A stretch of 40,060 nt of DNA from Streptomyces chilikensis (GTDB lineage Bacteria; Actinomycetota; Actinomycetes; Streptomycetales; Streptomycetaceae), in the NCBI RefSeq assembly GCF_001642695.1, contig NZ_LWCC02000005.1:678717-718776 (forward strand), written 5' to 3'. Each line of letters starts with the position of its first letter. The first letter of the stretch is position 1. This document shows, piece after piece, positions 1 to 7,609 of this stretch. Made by a program: the position numbers and the translations under genes. The notes beneath the pieces are model-generated. The model was not told the origin of the DNA. It ran no database searches and saw only the letters and a list, made by a program, of their open reading frames with translations.

Positions 1-145
1 CGCCGCCGGGACGCAGCCGCTCCACGCAGTCGGCGACCACCGGCACGGGCGCGTCGGGGGCCAGCCGGTCGGCGGTTCCGGCGAGGTCGCGGTCGAGCAG
101 CGCGTCGCCGACCACGACCAGCGGGGCGGGGGCCCTTTCACTCAT
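1..145 (-). CDS. HldE/RfaE-type heptose-7-phosphate kinase, N-terminal fragment (cut by window edge)
   Basis: Only the first 48 codons are present; the gene runs off the left edge. The visible N-terminus has the ribokinase/PfkB opening strand followed by the hallmark of the HldE kinase domain: V-V-G-D-x-x-L-D-R near residues 11-18, then a G-T-A-D-R-L-A-P-D-A-P-V-P-V-V segment. In that family the kinase converts D-glycero-D-manno-heptose 7-phosphate to the 1,7-bisphosphate, and a C-terminal domain adds the nucleotide. Whether the adenylyltransferase half is present cannot be seen here. The start overlaps the end of the upstream isomerase gene by 8 bases, so it is the last visible gene of the translationally coupled heptose operon. 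Another PfkB sugar kinase is possible but less likely given the neighbours. Confidence 0.75.
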   Translation of the reverse strand, partial: MSERAPAPLVVVGDALLDRDLAGTADRLAPDAPVPVVADCVERLRPGG

Positions 146-878
146 GGCGGCGGCCTCCTCGCGGCACGTCGTCCGGGGCGCGCCGGATCAGCCCGGCCCG
201 CAGGGCGTGCGGGCCGCTTCCGGCTCCGCGCGCCGCCGCGGGCGCCTCGGTGGCCCGGACGGCCCCGTCGGTGCGGCGGCGCCCCTTCGCGCCCCAGCCG
301 CGTTCCAGGGCGGCGTCGAACGCCTCGCAGACCATGTGGACGGCGACCAGGTGGAGTTCCTGCACGGTGGCGGTGGAGGGCGCGTCCACCGCCAGCACCT
401 CGTCGGCGGCGGCGGCCAGCGGGTTGGGGGCCGGTCCGGTGAGCGCCCACACGTGCAGGCCGGACCCGCGGGCGGCCTCGGCGGCGGCCAGCAGGTTGGC
501 GCTGGCGCCGCTGGTGGAGAGCAGCATCAGGATGTCGCCGGACCGTCCGTGGGCGCGGACCTGGCGGGCGAACACCTCGTCGACGCCGTAGTCGTTGGCG
601 ATGGCCGTGGTGCTGGAGGTGTCCGCGTGCAGGGCGATCGCGGAGAACGGCGGCCGGTCGTCGCGGTAGCGGCCGACGAGTTCGGCGGTGAGGTGCTGCG
701 CCTGGGCGGCGCTGCCGCCGTTGCCCGCGGCGAGCAGGCGTCCGCCGCCGGTGAGGACGGCGGCGAGGAGTTCGCCCCAGCGGTCGACGGTGTGCGGGGC
801 CCGGGCCCGGAACGCGCCGAGGGCCTGGTCGAGGGCGTCGCAGTGACCGCCCGAGGCGGAAACCGGTCGCATGTCCAT
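138..878 (-). CDS. gmhA: Phosphoheptose isomerase (GmhA-like, SIS domain)
   Basis: Predicted to convert sedoheptulose 7-phosphate to D-glycero-D-manno-heptose 7-phosphate in the cytoplasm, the first step of nucleotide-heptose synthesis. The SIS domain covers roughly residues 30-195: G-N-G-G-S at 52-56, H62 and E66 in Q-H-L-T-A-E-L-V-G-R, an S-T-S-G loop at 121-124, and Q173 with H181 near the end. His, Glu, Gln and His at these spacings match the metal and active-site residues of the GmhA family. It is about 50 residues longer than usual because of a basic, Ala/Arg-rich tail after residue 195 that looks disordered. ATG at 878 is preferred because GGAGG lies 7 bases upstream; GTG at 881 would give a GTGA overlap with the preceding gene. 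DiaA-type SIS proteins are the main alternative. Confidence 0.85.
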   Translation of the reverse strand: MDMRPVSASGGHCDALDQALGAFRARAPHTVDRWGELLAAVLTGGGRLLAAGNGGSAAQAQHLTAELVGRYRDDRPPFSAIALHADTSSTTAIANDYGVDEVFARQVRAHGRSGDILMLLSTSGASANLLAAAEAARGSGLHVWALTGPAPNPLAAAADEVLAVDAPSTATVQELHLVAVHMVCEAFDAALERGWGAKGRRRTDGAVRATEAPAAARGAGSGPHALRAGLIRRAPDDVPRGGRRHE

Positions 879-2119
879 CACGCCACCTCCGAGGAAGAGA
901 GTTCGCGGCCCGCCGCCACCTGGCGGTAGACCTCTTCGACGCCGTCCGCGACGCGCCGCCAGGTGAAGCGGTCCAGTACGCGGGCCCGGCCCGCGGCCCC
1001 GTAGGCGCGGCGCAGGGCGTCGTCGTCGAGCAGTTCACGTGCGGCCCGGGCCAGCGCCCGGGGGTCGTCGGGCGCAACCAGCCGTCCGGTGGTCCGGTCC
1101 GCGACGCTGTCGCGGTGCCCGCCGACGTCGGTGGCGAGCACCGGGACGGCGCAGGCCATGGCCTCCAGCGGGACGATGCCGAACGGTTCGTAGGAGGGGG
1201 TGCACACCACCAGGTCGGCGCTGCGCATCAGGGCGGGCATCCGGTCGCGGGGGACCGCGCCGAGCATCCGGACGCGGTCGGCGACGCCCAGGTCCTCGGC
1301 GAGGGTGAGCAGCCGGGCCGCCTCCCGGACGGCGTCGGCGAGTTCCGGGGCGTTCTCGGTGCGGCAGGCGAAGGGGCCTCCGGCCACGAGGAGTTCGGTG
1401 TCGGGGATCTCGGTGAGCGCGCGGACCGCCCGGTCGTAGCCCTTGCGCGGCACCAGGCGGCCGCAGGCCAGCAGCCGGTGCCGGTGGCGGCGCGGGGGCG
1501 CTCCGGCGAGGTCGGGGCCGGGCCGGAACTCGGTGGTGTCGACTCCGCAGGGAACGACCGAGACCCGGTCGCCGGGCACGCCCATGGCGGCGAGTTCGGC
1601 GGTCTCGTCGGAGCAGGTGGCGATCACCCGGTCGCAGCCGCGCCCGAGCTGGCGTTCCAGGGCGACGCGCTGGACAGGGCTGGTGTCCAGGGCGCCCTGG
1701 TGGCGGCGCTTGACGGTGCCGAGGGCGTGGAAGGTCTGCACGACGGGGATGCCGTGCGGGCGGGCGCCGTCGCGGGCGGCGAGTCCGGACATCCAGAAGT
1801 GGGCGTGCGCCGCGTCGGGCCGCTCGCGCGCCCACACCCGGTCCAGGTGTTCCCCGAACTCCGGCATGTGGGCGAGGAGTTCGTCCTTGGGGATCGGCTC
1901 GGCGGGACCGGCGGCGACGTGCTCGACGACGGTGCCGGCGGGCATCCGCACCCGGTCGGGCAGGCCGGGGTCGTCGCGGCGGGTGTGGACGGTGACGTCG
2001 TGGCCGCGGCGGGCCAGTTCCTCGGAGAGGCGGGCGACGTACACGTTCTGTCCGCCGGCGTCGGGGCCGCCGAGGGCGGCGAGCGGGCTGGCGTGCTCGG
2101 ACACCATGGCGATCCTCAT
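878..2119 (-). CDS. GT4-family glycosyltransferase (MshA-like GT-B fold)
   Basis: A 413-residue retaining glycosyltransferase. The N-terminus reads M-R-I-A-M-V-S-E-H followed by a glycine-rich G-G-P-D-A-G-G-Q-N-V-Y-V loop, typical of sucrose-synthase and MshA-like GT4 enzymes. The C-terminal nucleotide-sugar site has the E-x7-E motif (E-P-F-G-I-V-P-L-E) followed by A-V-P-V-L-A-T-D-V-G-G. The sugar donor cannot be read from sequence; the setting suggests a heptose or other sugar added to an extracellular glycan. An open frame continues upstream to 2701, but the start is placed at 2119, where AAGGAGG sits 7 bases before ATG and ATGA overlaps the previous stop. It acts with the next glycosyltransferase in the coupled operon. 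Confidence 0.88.
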   Translation of the reverse strand: MRIAMVSEHASPLAALGGPDAGGQNVYVARLSEELARRGHDVTVHTRRDDPGLPDRVRMPAGTVVEHVAAGPAEPIPKDELLAHMPEFGEHLDRVWARERPDAAHAHFWMSGLAARDGARPHGIPVVQTFHALGTVKRRHQGALDTSPVQRVALERQLGRGCDRVIATCSDETAELAAMGVPGDRVSVVPCGVDTTEFRPGPDLAGAPPRRHRHRLLACGRLVPRKGYDRAVRALTEIPDTELLVAGGPFACRTENAPELADAVREAARLLTLAEDLGVADRVRMLGAVPRDRMPALMRSADLVVCTPSYEPFGIVPLEAMACAVPVLATDVGGHRDSVADRTTGRLVAPDDPRALARAARELLDDDALRRAYGAAGRARVLDRFTWRRVADGVEEVYRQVAAGRELSSSEVA

Positions 2120-3066
2120 CGGGTCACCTCCTTCAGCAGCCGCTCCCAGTCGTCGAGGAAGCGGGGCAGCCCGTAGCGGGCGAGCGCCGCCGCGCGGGCG
2201 CGTGTCCCGACGGCCCGGGCGTGTGCCCGGTCGGCGGTGAACTCCCTCACGGCGTCGGTCAGCACGTCGAGGCGGTTGGAGACGACTCCGGCGCCGTCGG
2301 GCACCGCCTCGGTGACCTCGGTGGTGGCGAGCGCCACCACCGGCATCCCCAGGTGCATGGCCTCCAGCAGGGAGAGCCCCAGGGAGGTCCAGCGGACCGG
2401 GTGGACGTAGACGCGGCGCCGGGCCATCTCGGCGTGCAGGTCGCGCTGGACGAGTTCGTGGTCGCGGCAGCGGCCGGGGTCGATGCCGAGGGCGTCGGCG
2501 ATGCCGCGGGTTCCCATGCCGAACACGTCGAGCGGCGCGGCGTGGGCGAAGTGGGCGAGGAGGTCGGTGCCGGTGGTCCGGCCGCGGCGCAGCGGTTCGT
2601 TGACGACGACGGCGGCGCGCGGGAGTTCTCCCGTCCACCGCGGGCCCGGATCGACGATGCCGTGCTCGATCACCGCGGTCGGCGCGGAACCGGCGTCCCA
2701 CATCAGGCGGTTGAAGTGGGTGACGTGCACCAGGGTGACGCCGGGGAGGTCGGCGGCCGGGTGCCGGGTGTCGGGCACGTCACCGCCGGGGGCGTTGTGC
2801 TCCAGGTAGACCATCGGCGGGCGGCGGCCCAGCCACCGGTCCACCAGCCGGATCTCGTGGGGGCGTTGGAGGACCACCAGGTCGATCTGCGTGTCCCGCA
2901 GCCGCTGCGGGGGCAGTTCGACCACGGAGTCGGGCCAGTCGAAGGTCCGCGCGCGGCCCAGGCCGTCCGGTCCCCGGTCGGGGGTGACGGGCACGACGTA
3001 GGTGTGCGGGCCCTGGACGAAGGCGGTCGTCCAGGAGCCGTGCACGTGCCAGATCAGGATCCTCAT
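2116..3066 (-). CDS. Glycosyltransferase, GT4-like
   Basis: A 316-residue protein beginning M-R-I-L-I-W-H-V-H. The second half carries a GT-B nucleotide-sugar site: S-L-G-L-S-L-L-E-A-M-H-L-G-M-P-V-V-A-L near residues 225-245, equivalent to the GT4 E-x7-E region with the first Glu lost. The N-terminal half is not recognisable as a named family, so the donor and acceptor are unknown. It starts at an ATGA overlap with the preceding GT9 gene and ends at an ATGA overlap with the following GT4 gene, so it is co-translated with the heptose genes. The missing first Glu could mean a different subfamily rather than inactivity. Confidence 0.75.
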   Translation of the reverse strand: MRILIWHVHGSWTTAFVQGPHTYVVPVTPDRGPDGLGRARTFDWPDSVVELPPQRLRDTQIDLVVLQRPHEIRLVDRWLGRRPPMVYLEHNAPGGDVPDTRHPAADLPGVTLVHVTHFNRLMWDAGSAPTAVIEHGIVDPGPRWTGELPRAAVVVNEPLRRGRTTGTDLLAHFAHAAPLDVFGMGTRGIADALGIDPGRCRDHELVQRDLHAEMARRRVYVHPVRWTSLGLSLLEAMHLGMPVVALATTEVTEAVPDGAGVVSNRLDVLTDAVREFTADRAHARAVGTRARAAALARYGLPRFLDDWERLLKEVTR

Positions 3067-4067
3067 CGGGACACCACCACTTTCTCCACCGCGGTGAGCA
3101 CGTCGAGCCCGGTCACCGTGTCCAGGCACGGATGGCCGGGGAGCGGGCAGGTGCGGGCCCTGCTGTCCGCGCAGGGCGCTTCCTGGTCGCCGAGCAGGAC
3201 GTGCGGGACGCCCCAGGGGCGCCAGCGCTCGGCCGGCACCACGGGGGCGAAGAGCGAGACCACGGGTGTGCCGACGGCGGCCGCGAGGTGGGCCGGTCCG
3301 GTGTTCCCGGTGACCACGGCCCGGGCGCGGGAGAGCACGCCGGCCAGGCCGGCGGCGTCGGTGCGGCCGCCCAGGTCGAGGCCGTGCCGCCCGGCGACCC
3401 GGGCGGTCAGGGCGCGTTCGCCGGGGCCGCCGGTGACCAGCACCCGGTGGCCCGCGGCGGCGAGTTCGCGCACCGCCTCGGCGCAGCGGCCGGGGCTCCA
3501 GGCACGGGCGGGGACGCTGGCGCCGGGGTGCAGGACGACGTAGGGCTCCGGTCCGGTGAGGGCGCCGGCGTCCGGCGGCGGCAGGACCGCGAGGCGCCCG
3601 TCGTCGTCCTCGGCGGGCGGGAACCCGGCGGCCTCGGCGAGGTGGAGGGCGGCCTCCACCTCGTGGGCGCGGGGGGCGCGGCGGTGGCGGAGGTCGAGCA
3701 GCGCCCCGGGGTAGTCCTCGCTGTCCGCGGCGATCCGCGGGACGCCGGCCATCCGCAGCAGCAGGGCGGTGGGCAGCGGCGACTGGTGGAACGAGGTGAG
3801 GACGAGCGCGCTGTCCGCGCCGAAGGCGGCGATCCGGCCGGCGGCCCGCGTGATGTCGGCGCGGGTCGCCGGCGGCGGTTCCAGGCCGACCCAGGGGGCG
3901 TCCCAGACGATCACCCGGTCGACGCCGGGCAGCAGCCGGGCGGCGGGCTCGCCGCGCGGGCCGCAGAGCAGGGCGACCTCGTCGGCGTGCCGGGCGACCG
4001 CGCGCACGGCGGGCCCGGCGAGCAGGACGTCGCCGAAGCTGTCGAGCCGGACCACCAGCGCTCTCAT
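3063..4067 (-). CDS. ADP-heptose:LPS heptosyltransferase family protein (GT9)
   Basis: A 334-residue GT-B transferase of the WaaC/WaaF/RfaF family, which moves heptose from an ADP-heptose donor to a growing glycan. The N-terminus has the family signature (V-V-R-L-D-S-F-G-D-V-L-L-A-G-P) with the conserved Asp at 13. The C-terminal donor site has H-P-G-A, then T-G-G-P-G-E, then G-N-T-G-P-A-H-L-A-A-A-V-G-T-P-V-V-S-L-F. Three cysteines are clustered near the C-terminus. Streptomyces have no LPS, so the acceptor must be another surface polymer or a small molecule. The gene overlaps both neighbours by 4 bases, directly after the GmhB phosphatase gene. Confidence 0.88.
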   Translation of the reverse strand: MRALVVRLDSFGDVLLAGPAVRAVARHADEVALLCGPRGEPAARLLPGVDRVIVWDAPWVGLEPPPATRADITRAAGRIAAFGADSALVLTSFHQSPLPTALLLRMAGVPRIAADSEDYPGALLDLRHRRAPRAHEVEAALHLAEAAGFPPAEDDDGRLAVLPPPDAGALTGPEPYVVLHPGASVPARAWSPGRCAEAVRELAAAGHRVLVTGGPGERALTARVAGRHGLDLGGRTDAAGLAGVLSRARAVVTGNTGPAHLAAAVGTPVVSLFAPVVPAERWRPWGVPHVLLGDQEAPCADSRARTCPLPGHPCLDTVTGLDVLTAVEKVVVSR

Positions 4068-4624
4068 GCCGGCCTCCCCGCCCCGACCGTCTGCCCGACG
4101 CAGTCGAGGTAGGCGACCACCAGCCGCACGGCGGCCGTCAGGTCGGGGGCGACCACGGGCGCGGCGTCGACCTCCTCGGCGCGGGTGACGGGGGTGGGCA
4201 CCAGCACGGCGCGCGCCCCGGCGCGCCGGGCGGCCTCCACGTCGGCCCCGATGTCGCCGATCACCACGCAGCGGCCGGCGGGGACGCCGAGCCGGCCCGC
4301 GGCGGCCTCCACCAGGCCGGGGGCGGGCTTGCGGCAGCGGCAGCCGTCGTCGGGGCCGTGCGGGCAGATCTCCCACACGTCGAACGGCCCGAGCAGTTCC
4401 TCCACGCGGGCGTTGACGGCGTCGACCTCGGCGCGGGTGAGCAGGCCGCGGGCGATCCCGGACTGGTTGCTGACCACGCCCACGGCCACCCCGCGCTCCC
4501 GCAGCAGGGCCAGGGCCTCGGCGGCGCCGGGCATCGGGCGGACCCGTCCGGGGTCGCCGTTGTAGGGGACGTCCTCGACGAGGGTGCCGTCGCGGTCGAA
4601 CAGGACGGCCTGCACGGCGCTCAC
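4064..4624 (-). CDS. gmhB: D-glycero-D-manno-heptose 1,7-bisphosphate phosphatase (GmhB-like HAD-IIIA)
   Basis: A 186-residue HAD phosphatase predicted to remove the 7-phosphate from heptose 1,7-bisphosphate. Visible motifs are D10-R-D12-G-T-L (nucleophile and general acid), S-N-Q-S-G at 52-56, K99, and G-D at 123-124. The C-x-H-x5-C-x-C zinc loop (C87, H89, C95, C97) separates GmhB from most other HAD phosphatases; histidinol-phosphatase of the same subgroup shares it, but the neighbours favour heptose. The GTG start at 4624 lies in a GTGA overlap with the preceding GT2 gene, and its stop overlaps the ATG of the heptosyltransferase. Length is normal for the family. Confidence 0.88.
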   Translation of the reverse strand: MSAVQAVLFDRDGTLVEDVPYNGDPGRVRPMPGAAEALALLRERGVAVGVVSNQSGIARGLLTRAEVDAVNARVEELLGPFDVWEICPHGPDDGCRCRKPAPGLVEAAAGRLGVPAGRCVVIGDIGADVEAARRAGARAVLVPTPVTRAEEVDAAPVVAPDLTAAVRLVVAYLDCVGQTVGAGRPA

Positions 4625-5688
4625 GGGCGGACCACCTCCTGCCAGGGCCGGGCCCCGCGGTGCCGCCACAGGCCGGTCAGCCAGTGGCGCGTGGCGGCGG
4701 GCGGGATGAGGACGCTGGTGGTCAGCATGGTGACCACCTCGTGGCGGGTGCGGGGCCCGGGGGCGATGCGCGCCCAGGCGAACTCGGCGGTGCCCAGGGC
4801 CCAGCCGAGCGCGGCGAGCGAGGCGGCCCGGCGGCGTCCGGCGGCGGCGAGCAGGCAGGCGGCCGCGCCGGCCGCGCTGATCGCCGTGTGGCGCCGGATC
4901 CGGCCGCGCGGGGCGGCGGCCCGCTTCCACCAGCCCGGCCCGTGCAGGCGCAGCATGAGCGCGTCGTCGGCGTTGCCGCGCTGCTGGCGCAGCGAGACCC
5001 AGCGGTCGGCGGGCCGCACCGGGTGCCGGGTGGTGCGGCGGCCCCGGCGGATCCGCCAGCCGGCGTCCAGGACGCGCAGGGCCACGTCGGCGTCCTCCCG
5101 GAAGGCGCGCGGGAAGCGCTCGTCGAACCCTCCGACCTGCTTGAGCGCCTCGCTCCGGTAGACCATGTCGGCGGTGATCCACAGTGCCTGGGCGAGCCCG
5201 GCGGTGGCGCGTTCCCAGTCGGTGGGGCGGCGCTCGCCGGGCAGCGGCACGGCGATCACGCCCTGGATCCCGCCGGTGTCGGGCTCGGCGGTGGCGAGGT
5301 CCTCGGCGAGCTGGTCGCACCAGTGCGGGCCGACCTGGACGTCGTCGTCCAGGAAGGCGATCCACGGGGCGGCCACCGCCCGGGCGCCGGTGTTGCGGGC
5401 GGCGGCCGGTCCCCGGCCGCCGCCGCGCAGCACGGTGGTGCGTCCGCGCAGGTCTCCGAGGACGGACAGCGGGTGCCGGAGCGGCCCCTCGTCCTCGTGG
5501 TGCGGGGCGGGACGGTCGTCGACCAGGACGATCTCGTCGGGCCCGGGCCCGTGGGCGGCGGCCAGCGAGGCCAGGCAGTCGGCGAGGGTGTCGCGGACCA
5601 GGGTCGGGATCACCACGGCGTAGCCGGCCCGGGCGGGGGTCGCGGCCGCGGCCCCGCCCGGGCCGGACGCCTCGGCGGGGCCCGTCAT
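4621..5688 (-). CDS. GT2-family glycosyltransferase with C-terminal hydrophobic region
   Basis: A 355-residue GT-A enzyme. The N-terminal catalytic domain has Y-A-V-V-I-P-T-L, V-D-D-R, A-R-N-T-G and the metal-binding L-D-D-D-V at 113-117, then an acidic F-R-E-D-A-D-V-A-L-R-V segment for the catalytic base. After about residue 260 it has an Ala/Leu-rich hydrophobic segment, suggesting membrane attachment at the inner face. An open frame extends upstream to 7143, but the start is set by the ATGA overlap with the carbamoyltransferase stop. It probably extends the same glycan that the other transferases of this operon build; the sugar is unknown. Confidence 0.85.
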   Translation of the reverse strand: MTGPAEASGPGGAAAATPARAGYAVVIPTLVRDTLADCLASLAAAHGPGPDEIVLVDDRPAPHHEDEGPLRHPLSVLGDLRGRTTVLRGGGRGPAAARNTGARAVAAPWIAFLDDDVQVGPHWCDQLAEDLATAEPDTGGIQGVIAVPLPGERRPTDWERATAGLAQALWITADMVYRSEALKQVGGFDERFPRAFREDADVALRVLDAGWRIRRGRRTTRHPVRPADRWVSLRQQRGNADDALMLRLHGPGWWKRAAAPRGRIRRHTAISAAGAAACLLAAAGRRRAASLAALGWALGTAEFAWARIAPGPRTRHEVVTMLTTSVLIPPAATRHWLTGLWRHRGARPWQEVVRP

Positions 5689-7310
5689 GCGAACATCCTT
5701 CCGCGACGGACCGCGAACGGGCCGATGGCCAGCAGGTCGACGGGGGCGGAGCCGAAGCACTCCAGGGCGTCGCGCGGGTCGTCGACCATGGGCCGGCCGG
5801 CCGTGTTGAGGCTGGTGTTGACCACCACGGGGAGGCCGGTGCGCCGTTCGAAGGCGCGCAGCATCCGGGCGACCAGCGGTTCCCGGCGCTCCTCGACGGT
5901 CTGGATGCGGGCGGTGCCGTCGACGTGGACGACCGCCGGGATGCGGTCCCTCCAGGCGTCGGCCACGTCGTGCACGAAGAGCATGTACGGGCTGGGCAGC
6001 CGTCCGGTGAAGATCTCGGCGGCCCGTTCGTCGAGGACCATCGGGGCGACCGGGCGGAACTCCTCCCGGCCCTTGACCCTGTTGAGGCGGTCCAGGTTCC
6101 GCGCGCGTCCCGGGTGGGCCATCAGGGACCGGTGACCGAGCGCGCGCGGGCCGTACTCGCTGCGGCCCTGGAACCAGGCGACGATGCCGTCCCGGGCCAG
6201 TTCCCCGGCGACCGTCTCGGCGATGTCCTCGGGTTCCTCGAAGGGGACGGCGGCCTCCTGGAGGATGGCGCGCAGTTCGTCGTCGGACCAGCCGCGGCCG
6301 AGGTCGGCGCCGGGCATCGGTTCGGGGCGGTCGCTCAGGTGGAGGGCGCCGCCGAGCGCGGTCCCGGCGTCGCCGGCCGCGGGCTGCACCCAGACGTCGC
6401 GGAACGGGCCCATCGCGGCGATCTTCGCGTTGGCCACGCAGTTGAGGGCGACGCCGCCGGCCAGGGTGAGCGAGTCGCCGCCGCCGGCGCTGTGCAGCCA
6501 GTGGACCAGTTCGAGGAGGACCTCCTCCAGCACGGCCTGGGCACTGGCGGCGAGGTCGGCGTGGTCCTGGGTCCACGGCTCGTGGCGGCCGCGCGGCGGG
6601 GCGTAGGCCGCCCAGTCGACGCCGTGGGCACGGAACCCGCCGTCGTCGGTGGCGTGGACGTGTTCGCGCAGCCGCGTGAGGAAGCGGGGCCTTCCGTGGG
6701 AGGCGAGCGCCATCACCTTGAACTCGTCGCTGCTGCGCAGGAACCCGAGGTGCTCGGTGAGCTCCTCGTAGACCAGGCCGAGGGAGTGCGGCAGGGCCTG
6801 GGCGGCCAGGATGTCGAGCTTGCCCTCGGTGTAGCGGCCGGCCAGGTGGGAGGAGGACTCGCCGCGGCCGTCGAGCACCAGCACGGCGCTGTCCGGGTAC
6901 GGCGAGGCGGGTCCGGCGGAGGCGGCGTGCGCGACGTGGTGGGGGACGAAGACGACCCGGTCGGGGTCGAGGCCGGGCAGCGCCTCGGCGAGGAACTCCG
7001 GGGCGCGGCGCGCGTACTCCAGGCGCAGCGGGTCCCAGGGATCGACCAGGCCCATCCGGTCGGCGGGTCTGGCCAGCCGCGGGTCGAACGAATAGGCGAT
7101 CGCGTCGAGTTCCTCGGGGCGTATGCCCGCGTGCTCCAGGCACCAGCGGGCCGACAGTTCGGGCAGTTCCCAGGCGGAGAACGGGACCGGGCGCTTGCCG
7201 TGCTTACGTCGGCTGAATCGTTCCTCCTCGGCAGCGGCGACCGTGCGGCCGTCGACCACCAGGGCGGCGGCGGGGTCGTGGAAGAGGGCGTTGATGCCAA
7301 GGATGCGCAT
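5685..7310 (-). CDS. Carbamoyltransferase (NodU/CmcH/TobZ family)
   Basis: A 541-residue enzyme predicted to transfer a carbamoyl group from carbamoyl phosphate, through carbamoyl-adenylate, to a sugar hydroxyl. The N-terminal Kae1-like domain starts M-R-I-L-G-I-N-A-L-F-H-D-P-A-A-A-L and contains F-V-P-H124-H125-V-A-H128-A-A-S-A, the metal-binding His cluster, then V-L-D-G-R-G-E at 146-151. The C-terminal half has G-G-V-A-L-N-C-V-A-N, E-Y-G-P-R-A-L-G-H-R-S and the carbamoyltransferase C-terminal domain (E-E-F-R-P-V-A-P-M-V, V-N-T-S-L-N). Length matches the family. ATG at 7310 has GGAG 7 bases upstream and is the first gene of the coupled operon, so its promoter should lie in 7311-7541. Confidence 0.9.
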   Translation of the reverse strand: MRILGINALFHDPAAALVVDGRTVAAAEEERFSRRKHGKRPVPFSAWELPELSARWCLEHAGIRPEELDAIAYSFDPRLARPADRMGLVDPWDPLRLEYARRAPEFLAEALPGLDPDRVVFVPHHVAHAASAGPASPYPDSAVLVLDGRGESSSHLAGRYTEGKLDILAAQALPHSLGLVYEELTEHLGFLRSSDEFKVMALASHGRPRFLTRLREHVHATDDGGFRAHGVDWAAYAPPRGRHEPWTQDHADLAASAQAVLEEVLLELVHWLHSAGGGDSLTLAGGVALNCVANAKIAAMGPFRDVWVQPAAGDAGTALGGALHLSDRPEPMPGADLGRGWSDDELRAILQEAAVPFEEPEDIAETVAGELARDGIVAWFQGRSEYGPRALGHRSLMAHPGRARNLDRLNRVKGREEFRPVAPMVLDERAAEIFTGRLPSPYMLFVHDVADAWRDRIPAVVHVDGTARIQTVEERREPLVARMLRAFERRTGLPVVVNTSLNTAGRPMVDDPRDALECFGSAPVDLLAIGPFAVRRGRMFA

Positions 7311-7541
7311 GGTGGTGCTCCGTCCCGGACGTGCGGTCGGGGTCTGGCCGCCGGGTCCGCGGTGGGTCTCCGGCTGGGGCCGGCCGGCGGTTCCCGGCCG
7401 TCCGCGCCGCTCCTCGCGGCGCGGGTGGGCGGGTGCCGTATCGGCGGGGCGCGAAACCCGGGCCGGGCGACTGTCACCCGGTTGCCGCACCCGGCGCGCG
7501 GGCGGGCGGCGGAGGTGCTTCGGCCGCCGCGCGGTGCTCGG
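7311..7541 (-). promoter_or_regulatory. Leader and promoter region of the heptose/carbamoyl operon
   Basis: No gene could be supported here on either strand. It lies between the hairpin after the UXS-like gene and the ATG of the carbamoyltransferase, so it must hold the promoter and 5' leader of the operon unless the operon is transcribed from further upstream. A GGAG Shine-Dalgarno sits just before ATG at 7310. No convincing -35/-10 pair or operator stood out in this GC-rich stretch. Confidence 0.4.
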
Positions 7542-7573
7542 GCGCCGCGCGGAACCTGGGTTCCGCGCGGCGC
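7542..7573 (-). terminator. Perfect 15-bp inverted repeat after the UXS-like gene
   Basis: The arms GCGCCGCGCGGAACC (7542-7556) and GGTTCCGCGCGGCGC (7559-7573) are exact reverse complements separated by 2 bases, so an RNA hairpin would have about 13 pairs and a 6-base loop. It begins 37 bases after the UXS-like stop codon on the minus strand. No U-tract follows, which is common for streptomycete terminators. It should separate that gene from the downstream operon. Confidence 0.6.
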
Positions 7574-7609
7574 TTCGGTTGCGCGTGGCGCGGGCCGGGC
7601 GGCGGGTGG

